Shown here in pieces: positions 56,356 through 64,000 of a DNA stretch of 64,000 nt. The position numbers and the translations under genes were made by a program. This DNA is from Gammaproteobacteria bacterium (GTDB lineage: Bacteria > Pseudomonadota > Gammaproteobacteria > SZUA-229), in NCBI GenBank assembly GCA_026195895.1, contig JAPHRO010000027.1, positions 1 through 64,000 on the forward strand. The letters run 5' to 3'. Below the pieces are notes generated by a model. The model did not search any database and was not told where the DNA came from. It worked only from the letters and a program-made list of their open reading frames with translations. Within the stretch, counting starts at the first letter, position 1. The number at the start of each line of letters is the position of its first letter.

Positions 56356-56638
56356 GAAACGCCTCCAAATTAGCTAGTGACTCTATAATTTTTATTAACA
56401 ACGAACCCCAAGTTTAGCTTAAGGCATCAATTTTTTTTATTTTCCGAGGCAGTCTACTCCATCCTGTGGCAGAACTGTGATCACATCCTCGTTTTGAAGC
56501 ATACAAAATCATACTCCAGCCCCTATCGGCCGGGGAATGTTTAGCAATTCATAGACTTATGGGCTAGTATTTATATAAGAGAACTCTAAACAATAATTTG
56601 GCCATAATAAAACCCTAACCATGCAGACATAAAATAAT

Positions 56639-58747
56639 ATGACCACCAGTAACGACCAGAAACAGAAAATGCAGGAAATCGACCTGAAATTACCTGAGTA
56701 CTTCATTAACCGCCAGCTCAGCCTGCTTGAGTTTAACTGGCGTGTTTTACAGCAGGCCCGCGATGCAGACCTGCCGTTGCTGGAACGACTCATGTTCCTC
56801 TGTATTTTCAGCACTAACATGGACGAATTCTTTGAAATTCGCGTTGCCGGCCTGAAACAGAAAGTGGAGCTGGGCGCCATTCATAATGAGCCAGATAATA
56901 AATCGGCCCAGGAAGTCTTGAATGAAATTGCCAAACGCGCGCATGAAATCGTCGATGAACAATACCAGTTACTGAACAGCATGCTCGACCAGGATCTGGC
57001 CAATGAGGAAATTCGCTTCATACGTCGCACCGAATGGAATGAATGCATGGATAGCTGGTTGAGGGATTATTTCCAGAACGAACTATTGCCCATTATCAGC
57101 CCACTGGCGCTTGACCCCGCCCACCCGTTTCCACGCATCCTCAACAAGAGTCTGCATTTTATTGTTTCCTTACATGGCAAAGATGCATTTGGTCGCAACA
57201 GTGGCATGGCGATCATCCAGGTACCTCGCGCCCTGCCGCGCATCATTCAACTACCCGCCGATCAATGCAATTGTGGCCCCAATGATTTTGTATTTCTATC
57301 GTCGGTTATTCATGCCTATCTGGAAGATTTATTTCCCGGCATGAAAGTACAGGGCTGCTATCAGTTCCGCGTAACTCGGAATAGCGACCTGTATGTGGAT
57401 GAAGAAGAAATTGACGACCTGCTACGCGCCGTCGAAGGTGAATTAGGCTCGCGCCGTTATGGTGATGCAGTACGACTGGAAGTTGCACACGATTGCACTG
57501 AAGACGTTGTGCGCTATTTAATGGATAAATTTGAACTGGAACAAAATGATGTCTATCAGGTAGAAGGACCGGTGAACGTCAATCGCCTGAGCGCAGTTTA
57601 CGATTTGATTGATCGACCGGATTTAAAATTCAAGCCCTTTGTACCTTCACTACCCAGCCAGCTGACTTCACACGCCAACATCTTTGCAGCAATCCGTAAA
57701 CAGGATATTTTACTGCACCATCCGTATGAATCATTCGCGCCGGTGGTTGATTTCGTGCGGCATGCGGCAACCGACTCAAATGTACTGGCAATAAAACAGA
57801 CCCTGTACCGAACCGGGCCGCGATCCGCTATTGTCGATGCACTGGTCGCTGCCGCCAAAGCCAGTAAAGAAGTGACCGTGGTCATTGAATTGCGTGCACG
57901 TTTTGATGAGGAAGCCAACATCTCACTTGCTGCTCGCTTGCAGGAAGCCGGAGCACATGTTGTATACGGTGTCGTGGGTTATAAAACCCATGCCAAAATG
58001 TCACTAATTATTCGTCGCGAATCACAGAAACTGCGCCAGTATGTCCACGTTGGTACCGGCAACTATCATTCCCGCACCGCACGTTTGTATACTGACTACG
58101 GCCTGTTTACGGCCAATAAACATATCTGCGAAGACATTAACCGAGTCTTCCAGCAGCTAACCAGTATGGGTCGAACCAGGAATCACAACAAAATTCTGCA
58201 ATCGCCTTTTACCTTGCAGGAAAGTTTACAGGCGAAAATAGAACGCGAAATCAGTCACGTTAATAACGGCAAATCCAGCCGGATCATTATAAAATTAAAT
58301 TCACTGGTCGACTCCACCATGATTCAGGCTTTGTACAACGCCTCTATTGCCGGTGTCCAGATCGAGCTAATTATTCGTGGCATGTGCTGTTTACGTCCCG
58401 GCATAAAAGATGTATCCGACAACATTCGAGTGCGCTCCATCGTTGGCCGTTTTCTGGAACATGATCGGGTAATTTATTTCGAGAATGATGGCGACCCTGA
58501 AGTATTCATTTCCAGTGCTGACTGGATGGAAAGAAATCTATATCGCCGCGTCGAAATTTGCTCACCGATAGAATCCAGGTCTTTGCAAAAACGCATCATC
58601 AATGAACTGGAATATTACCTGCTTGATAACAGCCAGGCCTGGATTATGAACAGCGACGGCAGCTACTACCGGGTTAAACCTAAAAAGAATCAGGAACCAT
58701 TTATTGCCCAGCAAAAACTCCTTGAAGATCTGGCAGAAAGCTATTAA
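56639..58747 (+). CDS. ppk1: Polyphosphate kinase 1
   Basis: A 702-residue enzyme polymerising the gamma-phosphate of ATP into polyphosphate. N-terminal PPK_N domain (YFINRQLSLLEFNWRVLQQA), then the two PLD-like halves with the phosphorylated His in YKTHAKMSLI and the second His in LEHDRVIYF. Length typical. Converges on ppx with a 4-bp stop overlap, so synthesis and breakdown genes face each other. Confidence 0.97.
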   Translation: MTTSNDQKQKMQEIDLKLPEYFINRQLSLLEFNWRVLQQARDADLPLLERLMFLCIFSTNMDEFFEIRVAGLKQKVELGAIHNEPDNKSAQEVLNEIAKRAHEIVDEQYQLLNSMLDQDLANEEIRFIRRTEWNECMDSWLRDYFQNELLPIISPLALDPAHPFPRILNKSLHFIVSLHGKDAFGRNSGMAIIQVPRALPRIIQLPADQCNCGPNDFVFLSSVIHAYLEDLFPGMKVQGCYQFRVTRNSDLYVDEEEIDDLLRAVEGELGSRRYGDAVRLEVAHDCTEDVVRYLMDKFELEQNDVYQVEGPVNVNRLSAVYDLIDRPDLKFKPFVPSLPSQLTSHANIFAAIRKQDILLHHPYESFAPVVDFVRHAATDSNVLAIKQTLYRTGPRSAIVDALVAAAKASKEVTVVIELRARFDEEANISLAARLQEAGAHVVYGVVGYKTHAKMSLIIRRESQKLRQYVHVGTGNYHSRTARLYTDYGLFTANKHICEDINRVFQQLTSMGRTRNHNKILQSPFTLQESLQAKIEREISHVNNGKSSRIIIKLNSLVDSTMIQALYNASIAGVQIELIIRGMCCLRPGIKDVSDNIRVRSIVGRFLEHDRVIYFENDGDPEVFISSADWMERNLYRRVEICSPIESRSLQKRIINELEYYLLDNSQAWIMNSDGSYYRVKPKKNQEPFIAQQKLLEDLAESY

Positions 58748-60270
58748 CCACCGGCAAGTGATTGAATTGACAACTCGAGTTGAACATCAATTAACTTAAG
58801 GTATTCGGCTTCCTGTTCCAGATCATTTAACGTCAGTGGATGCTGATCCAGCCACTCTTTGGGCAACTCGATTACTAATGCATTTCCCCTGGCCTGCAAT
58901 TGTATTGCGGGCAAAGCGGTACTACTACGACTGCGATGAAAAATAACCGCCAGCCGTAATAATACTGCCAGCTTCATCACTGTTATCTGACAGGATTTAT
59001 TGAGCACTTCATAAAACTTATCCATCAATTTACCACGGTGCGCCCGCACCAGAGTTCCTAAACGTGCCTGCTGCTGACGGGAAAAACCGGCCAGATCCGC
59101 ATTTTCAACAATATAGGCACTGTGCTTATGATAAGCAGAATGGGATATATCCCGACCAATCTCATGAATTTTACATGCCCATGAAAGCAGGGTCTGCGCA
59201 GACTGATAGTCCAACGACCAATCGGCAAATACCTGCTGTAAAAAATCACTGGCGGTGTGCTCGACACGTTCCGCATGCTGGCTATCAACATGAAAGCGAC
59301 CCGCCAGACACTCGATACTGGTATTACGAATATCTTTATTTTGACGACGTCCCAGCATGTCATACAACAGGCCCTCGCGCACCGCGCCATCAGAGACCTG
59401 CATCTGGTCAATTTCCAGCGCTTCAAACACGCCCGACAAAACGATTACACCACCCAGGAATACCGGAACGCGCCGCTCACTCAATCCCGCCAACTGAACA
59501 TCATCGACCAGTTTAAACTGGGCTAATTTTTTAACTAATTTTTTCAGTGCATTGAAAGTAATACCTTCACGATCCGACAAACCCAATTCATGAATAACGC
59601 TGAGCGCTGACCGTATAGTGCCGGACGCGCCGATTACCACATCCCAGCCCTGCTGCCGAAAAACATGGCGAACCTCTTTCATTTTTTGTAATACGTCGAT
59701 ACGTGCCCGGGCAATCCGTTTGGCTGTAATTTTACCATCTGGAAAAAACTGTCTGGTCATGGTGACGCAGCCCATCTCCAGGCTTTCCATCATTTTGGTC
59801 TGGAAATCTTCCCCAATAATCAATTCGGTGCTGCCACCACCAATATCAATAACCAGTTTATCTTTATGGTCGGGCTCTAAACTGTGGGCAACGCCCTGAT
59901 AGATCAGACGCGCTTCTTCAATACCTGAAATAATTTCTATGGGATGCCCGAGTTTTTCTTCTGCCTGTTGCAAAAACTCTTCGGAATTAGAAATACGCCG
60001 CAGGGTATTGGTACCAACCGCGCTGACATTGCTTGACGGCAGATCACGTAAGCGCTGACCGAATCGCTCTAAACACTCAAGTGCCACTGCCGCCACCTCA
60101 GGCGATAACATATCGCTGTTATCCACACCGGAAGCAAGGCGTACCATCTCCCGAAGACGATCAAGAACAAGCAGTTCATCCTGTCGCTCTTCAGCCACAA
60201 CCATATGAAAGCTGTTTGACCCCAGGTCAATTGCGGCAATTGTTTCATTGGCTTTATCGTTAGTATTAAT
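58744..60270 (-). CDS. ppx: Exopolyphosphatase, apparently with an ATT start
   Basis: A Ppx/GppA phosphatase that removes terminal phosphate from polyphosphate. The essential first phosphate loop AAIDLGSNSFHM is encoded upstream of the first ATG (60204), in frame. Between an in-frame TGA and that motif there is no ATG, GTG or TTG, but an ATT at 60270 follows GAGAAGG. Starting there gives 508 residues, near the E. coli length of 513. The second loop VIDIGGGSTELIIGE, GASGTI and a C-terminal HD-like domain are intact. An ATG-led 10-codon ORF (60298 to 60266) ends overlapping the ATT. A missing base in the sequence is the alternative. Confidence 0.85.
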   Translation of the reverse strand: MNTNDKANETIAAIDLGSNSFHMVVAEERQDELLVLDRLREMVRLASGVDNSDMLSPEVAAVALECLERFGQRLRDLPSSNVSAVGTNTLRRISNSEEFLQQAEEKLGHPIEIISGIEEARLIYQGVAHSLEPDHKDKLVIDIGGGSTELIIGEDFQTKMMESLEMGCVTMTRQFFPDGKITAKRIARARIDVLQKMKEVRHVFRQQGWDVVIGASGTIRSALSVIHELGLSDREGITFNALKKLVKKLAQFKLVDDVQLAGLSERRVPVFLGGVIVLSGVFEALEIDQMQVSDGAVREGLLYDMLGRRQNKDIRNTSIECLAGRFHVDSQHAERVEHTASDFLQQVFADWSLDYQSAQTLLSWACKIHEIGRDISHSAYHKHSAYIVENADLAGFSRQQQARLGTLVRAHRGKLMDKFYEVLNKSCQITVMKLAVLLRLAVIFHRSRSSTALPAIQLQARGNALVIELPKEWLDQHPLTLNDLEQEAEYLKLIDVQLELSIQSLAGG

Positions 60271-61083
60271 AGCCTTCTCTCAGTGGAATTTTATTCATAG
60301 AAAGTATACAGGAATATATTACCTATATCGTAAATCAATCCTGGTCATGGAGTTAGAAGAAGTTTGTTTCTGGCCCTTTGGGAACAATCTGTGCCGGATT
60401 GATACTGGCGTGACTATAATACATAGTGTCATTTAATATAAACAAAATGAACAGTATTTACGATACTCGGCTGCTGATAAAGTTTTTTTAAGATAATGAA
60501 AAGCCGAATTAAACATACGAATAACTTCAGCAGATTCATCACAGGCTAACTCAGCATCTTTGATTTCTTTTTCTAGCCAGTCGTTACAGCTTTTCACCAG
60601 GTCTCGGCATGCTTTCAAGGCGCAGCCTTGATTGCGAACACGCCTGTAAGCCAGAGATATACATAATTAATCAGGTTTGCCTTAGTATATTAGTAACAAC
60701 TAAAAACATGATAACTACACACTAACAATATCTAATTATAATAATTTTCTGCCAGCTATAAATATCACTAATGGCATTCATTTTTTTATGACCACTATTT
60801 CGACTAACGGCAAATATATGCCATCTGTTTTCTGTTAAATTAATTTCTTATCCATAATTTTTTTAAAAACGCTCACTGATACCCAATATTACACCTTTTA
60901 ACTGTTTTTTTTCATAACTTAATCTATTGGCTTATTTATTGCCTACACTAATTAATAAGCAAACTGGATATTATTTTTTATTCTAAAACATTATTTAACG
61001 GAGCGTTTTTTATACTGCGTGGTCTATAGTTTTATGTATGCCATCTTTTACACCTTTTGCAAAACACAGCGGGGAAAAAGGAC

Positions 61084-63006
61084 ATGAGTATTTTTGATCA
61101 CTACACATCACGATTCGAAGAATCCAGGGAAGAAGAACTTAGCATTCAGGAATATCTGGAACTATGCAAAAAAGATCCGCTAACCTATGCCAGCCCAGCA
61201 GAACGTATGTTGGCCGCCATTGGCGAACCGGAATTAATTGATACCCATAACGACCCCCGCCTGAGTCGTATATTTTCCAATAAAGTTATAAAAATTTACC
61301 CTGCGTTTAAAGAGTTTTATGGCATGGAAGATGTCATCGAACAAATCGTATCTTTCTTTAAACACTCGGCACAGGGTCTGGAAGAGAAGAAACAGATTCT
61401 TTATTTATTGGGTCCAGTCGGCGGTGGCAAATCTTCACTTGCCGAACGCCTGAAAGCCCTTATGGAAAAAGTGCCTTTTTATGCCCTCAAGGGATCACCG
61501 GTGTTTGAAAATCCCCTGTCGTTATTTAATCCTGATGAAGACGCCGATATTTTAGAAAAAGAATACGGCATACCCAAACGATATATCACCAGCATTATGT
61601 CGCCCTGGGCCACAAAACGTTTACATGAATACAACGGAGATATCAGTCAGTTTAAAGTTGTCCGACTACGTCCATCCATATTACGCCAGATCGCAGTCAC
61701 CAAAACTGAACCCGGCGATGAAAACAATCAGGACATTTCATCACTGGTAGGTAAAGTGGACATTCGTAAACTGGAGCAGTATTCGCAGGATGATCCTGAC
61801 GCATATAGTTATTCCGGTGGCCTGTGCCGAGCCAACCAGGGCATGCTGGAATTTGTCGAAATGTTCAAGGCTCCCATAAAGGTATTGCATCCGTTGTTGA
61901 CCGCCACCCAGGAAGGCAATTACAAAGGCACTGAAGGTTTCCCTGCCATACCCTTTGATGGAATTATTCTAGCTCACTCCAATGAATCGGAGTGGCAGGC
62001 ATTTCGCAACAACAAGAACAATGAAGCTTTCCTCGATCGTATTTATATAGTTAAAGTTCCTTATTGCCTGCGCGTATCGGAAGAACTCAAAATCTACGAC
62101 AAACTGCTGGCAAACAGTTCACTGCATAGCGCACCCTGCGCACCCGGCACACTCAAAATGATGGCACAGTTCGCGATATTATCGCGCCTCAAGGAACCCG
62201 AAAATTCAAACATATTTTCCAAGATGCGTATTTATAATGGCGAAAATTTGAAAGATACCGATCCACATGCAAAATCCTATCAGGAATACCGGGATTACGC
62301 CGGAGTCGATGAAGGCATGACGGGCTTATCTACCCGCTTTGCTTTCAAAATCATTTCAAAAGTATTTAATTTTGATAATACTGAAGTGGCCGCCAATCCA
62401 GTACATCTGCTATATGTAATCGAGCAGCAGATAGCACGTGAACAATTTCCAGCAGAGATAGAAGAAAAATATCTATCTTATCTTAAAGGTTATTTGACCC
62501 AGAAATATATCGAATTTATTGGTAAAGAAATTCAGACGGCGTATTTGCAGTCTTATTCCGAATATGGTCAAAATATTTTTGATCGTTACGTGACCTATGC
62601 CGATTACTGGATTCAGGATACTGACTATCGCGACCCGGAAACGGGAGAAATGTTTGACCGAAGTTCACTAAATGACGAACTGGAAAAAATTGAAAAACCG
62701 GCAGGCATTAGTAATCCCAAAGATTTTCGTAATGAAATTGTTAATTTTGTACTGCGTGCACGCGCTAGTAATGAAGGTAAAAACCCTGCCTGGACCAGTT
62801 ACGAAAAACTACGTACTGTCATCGAAAAGAAAATGTTCTCCAACACTGAGGATTTATTACCGGTGATTTCGTTTAATGCCAAAGCCTCACCTGATGACCA
62901 GAAAAAACACGAAGACTTTGTTGATCGCATGGTGGAAAAAGGCTATACCGAAAAACAGGTCAGGCTACTCAGCGAATGGTATCTCAGAGTACGTAAATCG
63001 TCTTAA
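61084..63006 (+). CDS. prkA: PrkA/YeaG serine protein kinase
   Basis: A 640-residue protein: an AAA+ domain with Walker A LLGPVGGGKSSLAERL, then the C-terminal PrkA kinase domain. Start MSIFDHYTSRFEE at 61084 follows GGGGAAAAAGG. In E. coli YeaG works with YeaH in starvation and stationary-phase stress. The gene is followed 15 bp later by yeaH. The 800 bp upstream to ppx are very AT-rich; only a doubtful 61-codon frame (60433-60618, minus) lies in them. Confidence 0.95.
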   Translation: MSIFDHYTSRFEESREEELSIQEYLELCKKDPLTYASPAERMLAAIGEPELIDTHNDPRLSRIFSNKVIKIYPAFKEFYGMEDVIEQIVSFFKHSAQGLEEKKQILYLLGPVGGGKSSLAERLKALMEKVPFYALKGSPVFENPLSLFNPDEDADILEKEYGIPKRYITSIMSPWATKRLHEYNGDISQFKVVRLRPSILRQIAVTKTEPGDENNQDISSLVGKVDIRKLEQYSQDDPDAYSYSGGLCRANQGMLEFVEMFKAPIKVLHPLLTATQEGNYKGTEGFPAIPFDGIILAHSNESEWQAFRNNKNNEAFLDRIYIVKVPYCLRVSEELKIYDKLLANSSLHSAPCAPGTLKMMAQFAILSRLKEPENSNIFSKMRIYNGENLKDTDPHAKSYQEYRDYAGVDEGMTGLSTRFAFKIISKVFNFDNTEVAANPVHLLYVIEQQIAREQFPAEIEEKYLSYLKGYLTQKYIEFIGKEIQTAYLQSYSEYGQNIFDRYVTYADYWIQDTDYRDPETGEMFDRSSLNDELEKIEKPAGISNPKDFRNEIVNFVLRARASNEGKNPAWTSYEKLRTVIEKKMFSNTEDLLPVISFNAKASPDDQKKHEDFVDRMVEKGYTEKQVRLLSEWYLRVRKSS

Positions 63007-63021
63007 CGTGGAGGTATTTAC

Positions 63022-64000
63022 GTGGCTCAAATTGTCGACAGACGCCTGAACGGAAAGAATAAAAGCGCCGTAAATCGGCAAAAATTTATTCGTCGTTTTC
63101 GCCAGCAAATCAAGAAGGCCGTTGCCGATGCCATAGCAGAACGCAGCGTAACGGATCTCGATAAAGGCGAAAAGATTTCTATTCCCAACAAAGACACCTC
63201 CGAGCCTTTTTTTCATCATGGACAGGGGGGGCATCGGGAGCGAATACATCCCGGTAATAAAGAATTTCACAAAGGAGATAAAATTCCTCGCCCCGATGGC
63301 GGTGCCGGCCAGGGCCAGGGCAATGAAGCTTCCGACAGCGGCGAAGGACTGGACGAGTTCATGTTCGAACTCACTCGAGAAGAATTTTTGCAGTTCTTTT
63401 TTGAAGACCTGGAACTGCCCAATCTTGTTAAAACCAAATTAGCCGCCATCAACGAAACCAGCAAAGTTCGTGCTGGCCATACCAGCGATGGCATCCCAAC
63501 CAATATCAATGTCATTCGTTCTCTGCGCGGCGCCATGGGCAGACGAATTGCTCTGCGTGCACCCTATAAAAACCGCATCAGGGAACTGGAAGCAGAACTG
63601 GAAGACTTACTTAAACGCCATAATGAGTCTGACGCAGTCATCATGGCGCTGCGAGAACAAATTGCACAACTGAATAAAAAAATTGAACGCATTCCTTTTA
63701 TCGATACTTTTGATTTACGCTATGACAATAAAATTGACCGGCCTAAGCCCACCACACAGGCGGTCATGTTCTGCATCATGGATGTGTCCGGCTCCATGGG
63801 GCGCGATGAAAAAGATATGGCGAAACGCTTTTTTATGCTGCTATATATGTTCCTTACCCGTACTTACGAAAAAATACAGGTCGTGTTTATTTCCCACCAC
63901 ACTTTAGCAACTGAAGTTGATGAAGAAACTTTTTTCTATTCTCGTGAAACCGGCGGCACGGTTGTTTCCAGCGCATTAAAACTAACTGCTGAAATCATCC
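63022..64000 (+). CDS. yeaH: YeaH/YhbH family VWA protein, cut by window edge
   Basis: First 326 residues of a DUF444 protein. GTG start at 63022 with GGAGGT six bases before. The opening VAQIVDRRLNGKNKSAVNRQ is diagnostic; a charged Gly-rich linker, a helical region and the VWA metal site MDVSGSMG follow before the window ends. Partner of PrkA; a spoVR-like gene is expected next. Confidence 0.93.
   Translation, partial: MAQIVDRRLNGKNKSAVNRQKFIRRFRQQIKKAVADAIAERSVTDLDKGEKISIPNKDTSEPFFHHGQGGHRERIHPGNKEFHKGDKIPRPDGGAGQGQGNEASDSGEGLDEFMFELTREEFLQFFFEDLELPNLVKTKLAAINETSKVRAGHTSDGIPTNINVIRSLRGAMGRRIALRAPYKNRIRELEAELEDLLKRHNESDAVIMALREQIAQLNKKIERIPFIDTFDLRYDNKIDRPKPTTQAVMFCIMDVSGSMGRDEKDMAKRFFMLLYMFLTRTYEKIQVVFISHHTLATEVDEETFFYSRETGGTVVSSALKLTAEII

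Noticed and set aside
60433-60618. 61-codon minus-strand frame between ppx and prkA
   Set aside because: Needs a TTG start with no ribosome site; the product looks plausible as a helical peptide but nothing else supports it.
1-64000. CRISPR arrays, rRNA genes and intact insertion sequences
   Set aside because: I saw no regularly spaced direct repeats, rRNA-like sequence or transposase genes in the window.

Overview
The window comes from a non-enteric gammaproteobacterium. The order ychF-pth-rplY-prs-tRNA-Gln-ispE-lolB-TPR lipoprotein-hemA-prfA-prmC is the arrangement known from Pseudomonas and relatives. fabA/fabB, srkA, rnd, ppk/ppx, prkA-yeaH and a PEP-CTERM protein fit the same picture. 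The genus cannot be named from the sequence alone.

Positions 1-14650 form an AT-rich mobile defence island whose left end lies outside the window. A Dcm-like cytosine methyltransferase (cut by the left edge) converges on a tight five-gene operon on the minus strand: SNF2 ATPase, a stand-alone EcoRII-N-type DNA-recognition domain, MORC/MutL-type GHKL ATPase, HNH nuclease, and a two-TM AbiC-like protein. The methyltransferase and the recognition domain both resemble proteins specific for CCWGG. I therefore read the locus as an ATP-dependent, multi-subunit restriction system in which target recognition, energy use and cutting sit on separate polypeptides. This is the best candidate here for an undescribed system. 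Next come a Cro/C1-type repressor with a cluster of operators, an excisionase-like gene, a tyrosine integrase and three small ORFs, then a two-gene Gabija-type system (gajA/gajB, minus strand). The island stops at an elongator tRNA-Met gene, with a truncated second copy of that tRNA 113 bp beyond it.

Positions 14.9-27.1 kb are housekeeping: translation (ychF, pth, rplY, prfA, prmC), PRPP synthesis (prs), isoprenoid synthesis (ispE), lipoprotein localisation (lolB), a TPR lipoprotein, haem synthesis (hemA), and a MoeB-type E1 with a JAMM peptidase.

Positions 27.2-46.2 kb hold envelope proteolysis (trypsin-like protease plus FHA membrane protein; Prc/Tsp), a cardiolipin-synthase-like protein, glyoxalase I, a diguanylate cyclase, RNase D, an HTH-less LexA-type peptidase, two HDOD proteins, fabAB, an HD-GYP protein and SrkA kinase.

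Positions 46.2-56.4 kb are more lineage-specific: a D-cysteine-desulfhydrase-like enzyme behind a strong hairpin, an ECF sigma/anti-sigma/FecR/VWA cluster, a PEP-CTERM exported protein, a TetR regulator with a perfect compound dyad upstream, and a VWA lipoprotein paired with a coiled-coil membrane protein. The last part has ppk converging on ppx (which seems to lack a normal start codon) and the start of the prkA-yeaH stress operon, cut by the right edge.

All assignments come from reading translations and motifs; no database search was run.
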